From Anthoceros angustus (taxonomy: Eukaryota; Streptophyta; Anthocerotopsida; Anthocerotales; Anthocerotaceae), in NCBI GenBank assembly GCA_010909165.1, contig MU008169.1, forward strand, positions 744,001 to 808,000: a stretch of 64,000 nt of DNA, given 5' to 3'. Below are positions 32,450 to 44,234 of the stretch, one piece after another. The translations under genes were made by a program, and so were the position numbers. Each line of letters begins with the position of its first letter. The first letter of the stretch is position 1. The notes beneath the pieces are model-generated. The model worked only from the letters and a program-made list of their open reading frames with translations. It was not told the origin of the DNA and did not search any database.

Positions 32450-35400
32450 ATGGCGGCGGAAGGCGGAGCAAGAAGGACTGGCGATTCGATCCTCCGGTCC
32501 GCGGCGGCAGAAGAAGGCAAAGCGATTCGAGACGACATCCTAAATCGCGGCCGAGGTTCCCGCGCCGAGAGGAAGGCTGGAAGGAAGTTTGGGAGGGCCG
32601 CCGCACATTCGGAGGGTGGGGGCCATATAGCCTCTGGGCAAAATCCGGGAGCATGTCTTGGGAAAAGCAGCAGCAGGCTGGCGGGCAAGGAGCTGGGAAG
32701 GAGGAGGCAAGGCTTCAAAGCATCCGGTGCACCACACCAATTCCGTCGCCATTCGGCTATGAAGAAATGCACATCCATGATGGGTGGCAGATAGACCCTA
32801 TTGTCATTGTGCGGAAAATTGGATGCTAGTCCGGGATCCGCACCGGAGGTTGAAATGACATGGACCCCTTGCTCAAACTCGGATAATGGGGTATCGGGGC
32901 TTTGCCAATCAACAAGAGGTTGGTGTCTGGGCAAACATGGACATGAAGCGAGGGGAGCCGAGTTCACGCTGTTATGCACCACCAGCCATACGAGTTCGAT
33001 GCCGTCATCCAGACCCCGAGTTTTACAGTCTTATGTTCTCGGCCTCCAAGGTTCAACGCCAAAAATGTGCACCTCCTAGTGGAAGAGTTCGCGAATGCAT
33101 GCGCCACACGAGTTTCCAACAAACCTTTGAAAACCCTCGACTTTGATGACTAACATTCAACTTGTTTGTTTGTTTTCCACCACCTTTGGTAGGAATGGCC
33201 CTTATAAGGGCCTATTTGGGAAGATTAGGCAGTCATTGATCATAGGAGAGGCATCGATGAGAAGAGCACATCAAAGAATGGTTGAAGAGGCGGTGTCAGA
33301 CTTCCGAGGCGAACTTGGCCCATCCGATGAGGAAGAGGGCCCATTCTGACGTCGGGACATTCCGATGATGAAGTCTCTGGGGACGGGACGAACATAGGGA
33401 TGCGGCAATTTTGCACTTGGCAGCATGGGCCATCTATGAGTGTGCACACATGTAGTGAATCAGGGGAGCTTCAGGCGCCCCGTGGCGGCCCCAGGCGAGT
33501 GCAGGGGCTCGACTTGGCCCTCCGGATCCCAATGGTTTATCCGGTTCAGAAGGAGATATGGATGGGGCCGTGGCGGCACTCTCCATCCACAGAGCCCTTC
33601 CCGGACCCGCGGTGGAAGAGGTCTTGGATTGGGCAGAGAGGAAGTGGGTGCGGGGGGGACCAGGTATGGGCGGAGGAAGAAGGCGGGCGCCGGCCGGCGC
33701 CCTCCCTCTCCTAGAGAAAGGCGACCGGCCGGCTCAAGGCAAGCGCCTGCTGCGGTGTTGGATTCCAGCAGGTGCGAAGAAACCCAGTGGAAGCAGGCAG
33801 GGGAGGAAGAAAAAGAAATCAAAAGGCGGGCAAGAGGAAGTGTTTGGTGGCATTCCCACGTGCATATTTTGACGAAGAACGCATGCGACGCGATCCGGAT
33901 GCACCCCTCACTCGCCTAAGGGATTCGACTTACGGAAAGAAGGTTGTCATGGAGCAGTGCTAGTGAAATTGGAGAACTTACGACCCGACGCATATTACGC
34001 GGATCGATTCGCGGGGTTGATGAGGCATGGGCCAATCTCGCGAGTTATTTCAAGGGAGGATAGAGGAGGGTGTACGCCACTATTATGTATGATTGATCCA
34101 AGTGAGTGCAATGACCTCAAAGTTGGTGGAAGAGATGGCGGGCGAAAAAATATGTTATGGGGTTCTTGGTGGGAACCACACTTATGCGACCATGAAACAT
34201 CTATGATATATCACCGGGGAAGAAGAGGTTCCAATATGTGGGCGCATGTCTATTGCGGGCTTACTATGCAATGCGAGTCCTTGCCAATCACACATATCGG
34301 ACAAAGGAAGAAGATGAACTTCATTGAGCGGTCCGATACTTAAGAGATGAGCTTTTGATAGCAAAACGAGAAGTCAGATGACAATGGCATGGAAGTACAA
34401 TCATACAAGGTGCATTGATTGAGGATGATGAAGGCGCGAGGCATGTGCGAGAACAAAGTGGATAACCGCACACACATTTTATGCATTGCCAAGCGGGAAG
34501 GAAAGGTATGGGCCAATGTGGACTCCATTTTCAGTGGAGGCTGGAGAACTCCGGAGCGAAGAAGCATCTACCGGAGGAACAAGCAAGAAAGGGAAAGGCA
34601 AGTTGGAGGAGGCGGAAGCAAATGGACGTATCGAAGCCAAGGACATGTTGGCAAAGCCATGGAAATCGTTCAAGGCATACCGGAGAGTCACAAGAATTCG
34701 TCTGACGAGAAAAGGTGTTAAGCCGATTGATTTGAAGGGCATGGATGAGGAGATCACGCTTGGAAGAAGTTTCATGTCATACAAGTGGCGATGGTCAAGC
34801 ACACTGGGTGCTCTTCATTTGAGGAGGTCCGAGAGGAATATCCGTTGCATTCCACGACGGATCTTGTCGCGGTTTCAAAGCGCTTTTTTGGAAAGGTGAG
34901 TTTCTTGTCCATGTTCGCAAGTCATGGCGCGGCGGCCCGGCCTCCATTTTCTTTCCACTTTGGACTAACAAACTTGTGGTTCGCAAGAAGGACATTGAGG
35001 TCTTGTCCAAACTTCGGATGCCTTCAACATTTTATTTTGAGGTGAACAATTGGAAAGGGGCTGGAGGACGGCGTGCTTTAGCGGACAAGGACCTTGAGGA
35101 GGGGAGGTGTTCAATGTGCCCTCCTCGGATAAACAAGTGCAATACCAAGTGGAAAGAAGTTTGGGACATGCGAGGATTTCTGAGAGGACGGCAGTACACA
35201 CTTCTGGTGATGGACGTTCCAAGGGGGTTTCAAATTGGGCCCTTGGACAAACGAGTTGACAAGCAGATGATGGACACTGTTTTGCAGAGCTTTGCGGAGA
35301 AAACAACTTCCGATGAGTTGAGAATGATTGTCATGCATGGTGTGGAGGAGGCTCACACCGTCAGGGAGTCCATGCGAAGGTGGAGCAAGAAAGGGGGCTT

Positions 35401-36260
35401 GGTCTCATTTGTATGGGACAAGACCAACATGAACAATGACAGGGGTGGGTTCGAAACCGTGGAATATGTCACAGTGGGTTGGGGAATGAAAGATGGGTTC
35501 ACAGGGGATAGAGTTCCAATGATGCCCAATGCCATGCACGGCACTTTCAACAATGGGAGGTCGTGATCGCTCACGATACGGTTGTGAAGAAAGCAGTGTA
35601 CATGTCCCACAAGGCGGTGGTTTGCCCATACCGAGGCCTCTGGGCCTTATGATGAAACTTATCCGAACCTTCTCGAGAGAGATTGGATTTTGGATGTATG
35701 CTCGGGAGTGGGACAACGTTATGGCGGCTCTACTATGCGGACGGAATTGTATTGCTATAGAAGGCGACTTGAGGTGTGCGGATATATTGCACAAAAGTTT
35801 GGGCATGAGGTTACGCGATCTTTGAAGAACGACATTTGACGCCCACCGCAGAGGACTTGCGCAGTGCAGGCAAAGGAGGTGTGTATCGTGAGAAGGACTC
35901 CTGCAAGCTCGAGTTGTTTCCTTAAGCAAGAGGCGGTGAAGACCAAAAGCTGAGCACTTTTGTGGAGGACAGCAATCCTTGGATAGCGTTTGGCAGCCTT
36001 CCACGACCCAGCGGCGAGACAAGACTAAGCGAAGACACTAGGGCCTTGGGGAGAGCCCGATGAAGAGTGGAGCGCATTGAATCGCTATTGTGATGGATTC
36101 GGAGTTTGCTCTACCCCCGGACGAGTCCCAAGTTAGCCGTAGGGAGTAGGCTTAGTGATCTCATGTACTGTGCATCTGCTGCTTTGCTTAGTTCGCAATC
36201 ACTTATGGACCCGTTGCATTGAGGCAATTGATGTCTTCAGTTTCCCATGTTCCAAAGAAT
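32450..36260 (+). pseudogene. ParB-like domain plus beta-class DNA amino-methyltransferase (left copy)
   Basis: The putative start ATG at 32450 lies 3' of a TATA box. The N-terminus is basic (in the better arm MASGRRSKKDL, later RRQKKAK), a possible nuclear signal. The middle contains IPSPFGYEE and QIDPIVIV (unknown). The ParB-like core is MIDPSECNDL followed by GVLGGNHTYATMKH (34159-34200). The methyltransferase has LVMDVPRGF at the motif IV position (35207-35230), FVWDKTN, VEYVTVGW, CPY.RPLGLMMKLIR and motif I DWILDVCSGVG (35681-35713). IV-before-I order indicates the beta class (N4-cytosine or N6-adenine). Bacterial ParB-methyltransferase fusions are known. Frameshifts are numerous, but the two arms break at different points. 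Confidence 0.72.
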
Positions 36261-36476
36261 CAATGAAAAGGCGCCGGCCGGCCGGCGCCCTCGCACCGTT
36301 TTCATGTCTTTGTTGTGCGATAAGAGTTTTTCTCAATTCCTACTCGTTGGAACATGGTCGTCCGTTTTTTAAAAAGAGCCAAAACGCGTATTTCGGGACT
36401 GTGTGAATTGTGCTAAGGGGGTTTTCATTTCACGGAAGGGGGTTCGGATATTAACCCCCTTCACAAGATATCGTGT
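36261..36476 (+). repeat. Right end of TIR transposon
   Basis: A GC palindrome (36270-36290) is followed by subterminal AAGGGGG boxes (near 36416 and 36436) and the terminal inverted repeat with AACCCCCTTC (36452-36462). Confidence 0.8.
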
Positions 36477-36809
36477 TTGATACAATCTCTTGGCCCTTCT
36501 CTTGTCTCTTTGTTCAAGCCTTGACATGATATCCGTGGAACTATGTGTTGTGACCTTGTCACGTGGGAGCGTAGTTTAGGGTTCACATGAGTAGGTTTTA
36601 ATCACAACTAGAACGTGGTAGATGGCAATTCACGCACTTAACCTCGGTTATTGGACCGATTAGTTATGATGAGAGCATTATAATCGCAATCGTACATGTA
36701 TAAATATGCCCTTTCATCAATGAAAATCATCCTTTCCTCAAGACTTGTGCCCCACTTATGGTATCGGCGGTGGCGCCCGTTTGGCCGCACGCGCCTGGCT
36801 TGGCTCTCC

Positions 36810-38170
36810 ACACCACCCGACATGGCGCGCACCGAACCGCGGCAACCTTCAACGATCCTGAGTCTTCTACCATGCCTCGGCGCCGAGCCCCAGCCAGCTA
36901 CGCCCCGAGCAGAAATTCTCCAAGAAGGATCGCTATCACGCAGCCCCGCTGCCCAAGACCGATGCGCCACCGGGCGCTGCACTCGCGTAGACACACCGTC
37001 GCCAATCAAGTCCTCCACCCGAAGTTAAAGGCCCATCAAGAATTCATAGAGTGACGATCCTACCTGCACACCGCAGCAGTGCGACCTCTCCAGTGTTCCG
37101 TAATCCCTCGACCTCCTCCGAGGATTACCTTAAGAGTCAGTTAGTGCTAATCAAATCGCAGATGGAGGCACTTCTTGTCGCTATCTCCAACCTGCCTGTA
37201 CACACAAACAACGAATCAGATGCACTCTAAGTAGGCGAATGCCTCATTTCGACCCACTAGGTCAGCATACAACCAAGTTGCTTGCTAAGAAACTCACTTG
37301 CCTGTACACCCATGGCTCAAAATTGTAAATACAACCAAGGTAGAGTTTAGAGATCGAGACCGCTTCACGAGGCGACTTCGACATCGGCGGGATGTGCATC
37401 AACTGCCTGGAGCATGACCTCATGGGGATAGTCGATGCGCCGCCCAACCTTCCACCACATCCAATCCCCTACAACCACATCGGGGTTGCGGCTTGGACCA
37501 AGAAGGACAAGCGTGCCCATAGCATCTTGATTTCTTCCATTGACAAGAGTATGATGCACCACACAAGTGACCAAGCCACTTCCAATGCCATCTGCAGGAC
37601 TTTCAAAGACATATTTCAGGCCCAAAGCAGCATGTCCCTAATCAATGCAACAAGACAGTTTTATTCACTAAGAATGAAAGACTCGGATACGGTCGAACAG
37701 CATGTGAATGTGTTCTGATCCCTCAGAGCAAAGCTAGCCTCAGGAGGTACCGTTATCTTCGAACATCAAGCGATGGCCCTTCTAACCTCTCACACCCTCA
37801 GGACATTTATTAGTCGCAGAATTGATCGGCAACCCTTGCAAGCGGGCAATCCACTTACACATTTGGTGGTTGCGGCTCTCCTTGAGGAGGAATCCAGCAG
37901 ATCCACGAGCCACAAGCAGTCCATCCAAAGACTCATGCACTCTTCACATCAAGAGGGCCGCGCCCGGAGAGGTGGCGGCCTTTCAGCACGAAGGCCCTCC
38001 ATGCGACCTTTCGCAGCAACAAGCTGTCCACCGCGGGACAAAGGGCCCGTGCAACGGTGCCGCATTTCGGGCACTTCCGAGTGTAAAGAAGCTTGGCGAA
38101 CCTCGTCGCGAATCACCTCAAGAATCACATTACACCAAGCAGTCGCTTCCCATCCTTCTGCTATAACACT
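36810..38170 (+). pseudogene. copia gag
   Basis: Plus-strand WTKKDKRAHSILISSIDKSM, SNAICRTFKDIF and LINATRQFYSLRMKDSDTVEQHV match copia-type gag (UBN2-like), which packages the RNA. A degenerate zinc knuckle (C..C..FGHF...C) lies near 38060-38095. Frames are broken at about 37720 and 37830. Confidence 0.85.
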
Positions 38171-38179
38171 CACAAGAAC

Positions 38180-39290
38180 GGATGAAAATAGATGGTTCCC
38201 CGGACTCGGAGCAACTATGCATATCTGCAACAGCAAAGAAGCTTTCGAATCTTACCACGATTCACCTGCAGGCCAGCATGTCCTCCTAGGAGACGATAGC
38301 GCCACGGGTCAGTAGGCACCCGTCTCACTGCAGCTGTCGAACGGAGAAAGCCTCCTCATCATGAGTCCTCCACCACCTTGATCAAAGCTAGCTCGAACAC
38401 AACCTAGTCATCACCTTTCAGGGTAACCACTGCCTCATTCACAGGTTCAGTGACCCATCTAAAACTATTCTTGCACATGGTCTCCCATACAATGATCTCT
38501 ATCTCCTCAACATTGATTCAACTTCCCCTGGCGGTACGCTCAAAATTCAGCCCCTAGGTCTCTTTCCAAATCAGATTCCCTCCTCAGCATCGGCTGGCCA
38601 CATGAGTGCCGCTATCAATTCCTTATCCAACCTACAATGTCAGAGACCCAATACCATCAAAGCTATCTTGATTTATCTCAATCAGACAACAAACTGAACC
38701 AGCTACCATTCAATGATCCCTTACCTACAAGAGCCAAACGCCTGCTTGAAGTCGTCCATTCGGACATCTGTGGCCCCATGCGCACATCCTCTTTCGGCGG
38801 CCACTCATATTTTCTTACTTTTCTGGATGAATGGAGCCGATATTGCCACATATACTTCCTTAAGCACAAGGATGAAGCCCTTCAGTGCTTCCAGGAGTTT
38901 GTTGCCATGGCAGAACGGCACACTGGACTTCCAGTCAGTACCCTCAGAACCGACAATGCTGGAGAGTACATCAGCCACTCTTTTCAGGCGTACTGTACAT
39001 CTAAGGGCATCACCCGGCAGCTCACAGTACCATACACACCAGCACAGAACCCTTTTGCAGAAAGACTGAACAGATCTTTGCTGGAGATATCTCGATCGTT
39101 GCTCAAGCTGGCAGGCCTCACACAAGGATATTGGGCTGAAGCCATCTCAACAGCCAACTATATCAAGAACAGACTGCCAACAAAGGAGCTTCCAAATGTC
39201 ACACCCTATGAGCGTTGGACAGGACAGAAGCCCCGCATATCTCATCTTCGCATTTTGGACGGCATTCGCCCACATTCCGGTGACTAGAAA
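38180..39290 (+). pseudogene. copia protease and integrase
   Basis: The protease remnant at 38190-38310 (GATMHICNSKEAF..LLGDDS) has its DSG broken. A pre-integrase remnant with GHMSA lies near 38595. The integrase core (38637-39287) is open for 216 residues: HSDICGPM (first Asp), RTDNAGEY (second Asp) and NPFAERLNRSLLE (catalytic Glu). It inserts element cDNA into the genome. Confidence 0.9.
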
Positions 39291-39299
39291 TGGGACGAC

Positions 39300-39920
39300 A
39301 AAAGTAAGAAGCTGCTATTTATTGGTTACTCTGACCAATCTAAGGCCTATCGCTTGATTGATCCATCAACTCGTCAGGTAACCCTATCCCGTAGTGTTCA
39401 TTTCCATGAAGCCACCTTGCTTAATACTTATCTGCAATCCGTGTCCAGCTCAACAACTCTCCCCGCTCCCGCCTTCATGGTTATTCACCTTCTTCCCTTC
39501 TCCGACCTTGAGGGGGACACTTATAACCCAACAGATTACGAAAATGTTGATGTGCAAGGCCAGACAGGTCATCCGATTCCACCACAAGCCGTGCCTCCAG
39601 CTCAAGCACCGTCATCCACCACCGTCCCACTCCGGACACATACAACTGCACGGTACAATCACCAGACACCATAGGTCAGCCTGAACAACAATTCCCAGAA
39701 CCTTTCTTACCTGACCAGCATCCTGTACTGGAGCAACCCTTATCTGCTAAGCCTGCTGAGCCTGCCGAGCCCCCACTTAGACGGTCTACCCGTCATCTTC
39801 CTCCTCGATCCACCGGAAGGATATCTATCACCGGCACGGAGACTCAATCAGCGAGCTCCGCTCCGCCCCAACTCGGCTCCGGAGGACAACAAGAAGCAGC
39901 AAGACATACTCATCAGTCAA
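39300..39920 (+). pseudogene. copia integrase-RT linker
   Basis: LIDPSTRQVTLSRSVHFHE (39354-39410), the usual copia integrase C-terminal motif, then a Pro/Ser-rich linker with several indels. Confidence 0.75.
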
Positions 39921-41015
39921 TGTGGCCTTATATCAAGCAATGTCGGCAATCGAAATGCAAGGACGTTCCTCGATCCATCGAGGAAGCATTCAAGACCCCA
40001 GATGGAATGCGGCTAGTCCGAATAATATGATTGCCAACAAAACGTGGATACTCCTGACCGACTTACCTCCAGGTCGCAAACCCATATCTTGTAAGTGGAC
40101 ATTCAGGAGGAAGTTGAATCCAGATGGGACAGTCGCAAGATACAAGGCAAGGCTAGTCGCTAGAGGCTTCAACCAAGTTCGACGACTATGAACAAAATCG
40201 ACTCTACAGCCCTGTGGTGAAATCAACATCTATAAGGATACTCTTGGCGTACTCATTGTCTGGACATCCATCAAGTCGGCGTAAGCGCTTTCCTATACGG
40301 TACGTTGAGTGAAGACATTTACATGCTCCAGCCCCCTGGCTACATCAAGGACAACAAAAAGGTCTGTAAGCTCATGAAATCACTCTATGGATTGAAACAA
40401 TCTGCTCAGGTATGGAATGACTGTAGACCTGTACTTGAAGAAGTCTGGATTCTCACCTTTAATTGCAGATCCCAGTGTTTATCTCCTTAGGCAAAAGGAG
40501 CATTTCGTCATCATTACTCTGTACGTCGACGACAATTTCATCTTTGATAGCTGTCCCCAAATCATCCAGTATGTCAAGGACTCGTTAGCCAAGGAGTATG
40601 AGATCGTAGACATAGGACCCCTCAAGTACGCTTTAGGCGTCCAGTTTGAGAGAAATCCCACAGATCACTCTTTCTTCATCCACCAGCAGCACTATGTAGA
40701 CCAGCTCTTAGACAGGTTCAACCTTAAAGAAGCCAGACCCGTCAGTACACCCATAGCTGCAGGTTAGAAGGTGTCTGCAGAAGATAGCCCTGTGACACCA
40801 GAAGAAATAGAAGAGATGAAACTTATACCTTACAGTGAGGCCGTTGGTAGCCTTCTATACTTAGCAATATGGACTCGTCCAGATATCTCTCAGGCTGTCA
40901 ACATAGCATCTAGGTATCTTTCCAACCCTGGAAAAGCCCACTGGACATGTGTCAAGCGAATCCTTAGATACTTAAAAGGAACCAGATCCCTAGGACTTCC
41001 CCTGACCGGATAAAG
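39920..41015 (+). pseudogene. copia reverse transcriptase
   Basis: RVT_2-type: [56 protein letters not shown] and the catalytic YVDDNFIFDS (40520-40550), then LDRFNLKEARPVSTP and LLYLAIWTRPDI. There are frameshifts near 40190, 40290 and 40485. The YVDD box is intact. Confidence 0.92.
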
Positions 41016-41029
41016 TAGCGGTGGGTACC

Positions 41030-41560
41030 GCTTTTGATGGCAGGTGAGACCGATGCCGGAGAAAGTTGGCTGCAGATCGCGCTATGATCAATGGTTCACT
41101 TGTTTCGGCATGCAAGAAGATGCCAAGATGCCTCTCATCCACCGGCGGAGTACCGCAACTTCATGGCGGCCAAAGAGATCCCTGGATACGTCGGCAAAAG
41201 GCGTCAACGAGGGAGACTGACCAATCAACTCAAGTGCGACAACCAATCAGGCAATCGCCATGACCACGAATCCGGTCTGCATGCTAGGATGAAACGCCGA
41301 GATACAACACCACTTCATCCGGCAGTGGTGAGCAAGAAGCAAGTCACCCTCGGTTATGTTATGCAGAAGAGAACACAAGATTTGCTTACGAAGGACTTTC
41401 CAAGACACCACGAGCGGCATCAAAGAATTCGTCACGGAGAAGCTTATCATGGAGGGGAGCGAATCTTCCACTCGAAAGGCCATGAGAACACCTCAAACTC
41501 GAATACCGGAGTCGCAGCGGCAGTACCGTAGCGCAACACCATCATCACCCTTGGAGGTTG
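41030..41560 (+). pseudogene. copia RNase H
   Basis: Remnants of INGSLVS.ACKKMP, CLSST..EY, LKCDNQS and VVSKKQVTL. The better-preserved version in the right arm reads STEAEY and KCDNQSAIAM, the copia RNase H Glu and Asp positions. The 5' part of this domain looks internally deleted in both arms. Confidence 0.8.
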
Positions 41561-42660
41561 CGTCCATCGCTATCTTGAATTGCTCCAAGTCGATCGAGTC
41601 GTTCTCGGTGTGAAGCTTTCGCCGTGTTTCATGAGAGAAGAGCTCTCCTGACTTTCTGCGCTGGTACTTGACACGCCAACCGTGTCACTTTGTCACCAAT
41701 GGCATCGATGACGAGGCGAGAGCAAGGCGCCACCAGATCGCCGGCGGAATGCTTAGCACCATTGCGAGCGGGCGGAGATCGAAGCCATCTTGACATCACT
41801 CTGAGTTGTTGCACCCAGGTTTGCGGCCGAGTGTTGTGACCTTGTGCACGCCCTGAGGGAGTAGTTTAGGCACGGTTCACATGTGTAGGTTTTAATCACA
41901 ACTAGAACGTGATGGGCGGCGCAATTCTTAACCTCAGCTTATTAGACCGCTTAGTAATGATGAGAGCTATAATCGCAATCGCCATGACCACAATCCGGTC
42001 TTGCATGCTAGGATGAAACACGTGAATACACCACTTCATCCGGCAGTGGTGAGCAAGAAGCAAGTCACCCTCGGTTATGTTGCGAAGAGAACACGGATTT
42101 GCTTACGAAGGACTTTCCAAGACACCACACGGCATCGGCGGCAATAGGTCGGCAGCGCGAGAAGCTTATCATGGAGGGGCGAATCTTCCTGCTCAGGAAA
42201 GGCCGAGAACACACGAACTCGAGCAAGAGTCATGACGCAGGGCGCTCAGCGCAACACATCATCACCCTCGGAAGAGGTTGCGTCACTGCTATCTTGAATT
42301 GCTCCAAGGTCGAGTCGTTCTCGGTGAAGCTTTCGCCGTGTTTCATGAGAGAGCTCTCTTGACTTTCTGCGCTGGGTACTTCCGCCAACCGTGTCACTTT
42401 GTCACCAATGGCATCGATGACGAGCGAGGCAAGTCGAAGAAGCCACGGATCGCGGCAATGCTTAGCACGTGCGTAGGAGATCAAGCCATCTTGACATCAC
42501 TCGAGTTGTTGCACCCGCTTGCGGCGAGGGGTGTTGTGACCTTGTCGCCGGCCTGCGGAGCGTAGTTTAGGCACGCAGTTCACATGTGTAGGTTTTAATC
42601 ACAACTAGATGATACGGTCGCACATAACCTCGGCTTATTAGACCGATAGTAATGATGAGA
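41255..42660 (+). repeat. Left-arm-only tandem duplication of about 715 bp (RNase H to LTR)
   Basis: Units 41260-41975 and 41977-42660 both run from the RNase H segment (ATGACCACGAATCCGG) to the LTR (ATGATGAGAGC..ATAATCGCAATC). The junction at about 41970 is at GCAATCGCC, a microhomology between LTR and RNase H sequence. The right arm has a single copy. A partial LTR therefore sits at about 41830-41975. Confidence 0.85.
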
Positions 42661-42752
42661 GCGATTATAAGCAATCAAGACATATATATGCATGCCCCTT
42701 TCATCAATGAAAATCATCCTTTCCTCCAAGACTTGTGCCCCACTTTACTATG

Positions 42753-43570
42753 GCGGACACACATGCGTAGACTCTTCTTTACCACCAAAAGTGTCCCCTC
42801 GAGTCTTCAAGAGACCAACGCCAAAGCTAGCTTCTCAAGATGCCCACAAAAGCGCATCTTCCTTAGCCTTCACCACATCCTTTGTGCTCAAGCTTTCAAA
42901 AAGCTGGCGGGAATCTTTCAATGCACCACATTTGGTATACATGTCCACCAAGCAGCTATGGTGCACCTCCTCTCTTGACAATCTATGAGTTCATTGCCCC
43001 CCTTCTCTAAGGCACCAGTGCTTCCACAGCCTTCAAGGCAAGCAAAGATAACATCTATCAACCAAACCGAGACCCCCAATTGTCCATTTGTCCATACACA
43101 ACAAGTGCCTCTTACGAGTCCTTGCTATGCATACCTAGCAATCAGGGTATTCCATGTCACCACATCCTTTTTGGCCAAGCTGTGAAAAATAAGACCACCA
43201 GTTTTTGCACCGCCCTTCACAAGGCAAGCAAACATGGTGAATGAAGGCCTTCCTGCTTCATTCGTCCATACACAACAAGTGACTCATGTCCGAGGGGGCC
43301 CTTGCTGGGCATACCCAGCAATCAGCGAGGTCCATGTCACCACATCCCTCGTGGCACAGCTGTCAAAACCTGGCGTCCTTGTTTCAGTTCAAAGCATTTT
43401 GCATATATGCCCACCAGGCAGTTACCCACCAATATATTATCTAGTTGTCCTCTGTCGACAATCTGTGAGTGCAGCCCCGTGCCCTTCTGTAAGGTACCAA
43501 TCCCTGCACAGGCCTTCAGTAGGCAAGCAAGAGTAACTGCAGTGCGTTTGACCTCCTCGGCTGGTACCAA
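42753..43570 (-). pseudogene. PPR pseudogene (left arm)
   Basis: Minus strand: TLACLLKACAGIGTLQKGTG, SQIVDRGQLDNILVGNCLVGIYAKC, GRQVLTA, then AGYAQQG, and toward 42760 a CLVDMYTKCGALKDSRQ-like repeat ending in ALLWAC. Copia is inserted just 3' of the reading frame. Confidence 0.85.
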
Positions 43571-43797
43571 GCTCAGCCTTCACAGTTCAGGAGTTAGTCT
43601 GATGTGACGTCGATGGCCAGAATTTGCTCGCCACATCTCCCATGGCAGCATCCTCAAGACCTATAACAACAAGCAACAGAGGTTCAGGAGTTCCCATTGT
43701 CCTTCACCCTGCACTTAACCAAAGCACCATAGCACTCAGCAGCATTACCTCTCTTCCCATTGTCCTTAAACCTCACTTAATCAAAGCACCAGTGGAC
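43571..43797. other. Host flank (VLRDA.MGDVASKFW module)
   Basis: The minus strand carries the block found 3' of the CLASSY copies and here 5' of the PPR frames, so the PPR and CLASSY fragments share a junction module. Confidence 0.5.
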
Positions 43798-44177
43798 TGT
43801 TGGGGATTTCTAGAAGAAATGTAATTAAGGCTAACCCTACCTTCTGCAAAGCTGGGCCCATGGATAGGTAGCTAAGTATAGAATATGTATTCTTTATGTG
43901 CAAACTGGAACATAGGGCTCTGTGAAGCCGCCAGCAAATTGATGAGTCTTACGGAGATGAGCTGCTCGAGGACTATATGAGAGTCCTCAATTTCTGTAAG
44001 CAACAGGCCATCCAATGGAACAGGGCATGGCCCTTGGCATCCAAACTCCTTTCTCTTGTGCAGATTCTGTATGTCTGTGAATGCTAACGCGCAGGGCTGA
44101 GAAGCCTGCCCCCTTTTCCTTCCTCATTACTATTGTGCCTCACCGGAGGGTGTTGACTAAAAACCTGTTTTCTAACA
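43798..44177 (+). mobile_element. LTR of a second LTR element (left arm)
   Basis: Begins TGTTGGGGATTTC and ends TCTAACA, with primer-site-like TGCTATGAGGCC shortly after (44184; compare TGGTATCAGAGCC). 380 bp, paired with 47250-47624. No second LTR on the far side of the gag fragments. Confidence 0.65.
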
Positions 44178-44234
44178 TTCTGTTGCTATGAGGCCTAACC
44201 ACTGTGCTCGAGCTCCGGCCTCTGTCATGCAGTT

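Larger units (their letters stand above)
27533..36476 (+). mobile_element. 8.9 kb TIR DNA transposon with transposase and ParB-methyltransferase
   Basis: It is bounded by inverted ACACGATATCTTGTGAAGGG (27533) and its reverse complement ending at 36476; the inverted match extends to about 29 bp. The subterminal zones carry several GAAGGGGGTT boxes. It holds two divergent genes: a DUF7869-type transposase (minus, left) and a ParB-like/amino-methyltransferase (plus, right). Flanks read TATCAA on one side and TATC(A)G on the other, a probable 5-6 bp target duplication. The second copy is 54378-63667. No named superfamily is assigned. Confidence 0.85.
36546..42747 (+). mobile_element. Ty1/copia LTR retrotransposon (left copy)
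   Basis: 5' LTR 36546-36758 and 3' LTR 42532-42747 (TGTTGTGACC...CCACTTTA), with 5 bp target duplication CTATG at 36541-36545 and 42748-42752. The primer site starts at 36759 (TGGTATCG; the other arm reads TGGTATCGAGGCAGGAG). Internal order is gag, protease, integrase, reverse transcriptase, RNase H, which defines copia. The LTRs end in TA rather than CA. This copy carries an extra duplication (41255-42660). Confidence 0.95.

Noticed and set aside
32450-36260. Bacterial contamination (ParB and methyltransferase genes are typical of prokaryotes)
   Set aside because: The gene has a plant-type TATA/telo-box, lies within inverted termini, and is flanked in both arms by host PPR sequence and a copia element.
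27533-36476. Assignment to CACTA (EnSpm) because the ends contain CAC...GTG
   Set aside because: The ends are (A)CACGATATC rather than CACTA, the flanks do not give a clean 3 bp duplication, and the transposase motifs are of the DUF7869 type.
38637-39287. Host integrase-like gene because of the long open frame
   Set aside because: It is the integrase core of the copia element, bounded by matching LTRs and a target duplication.
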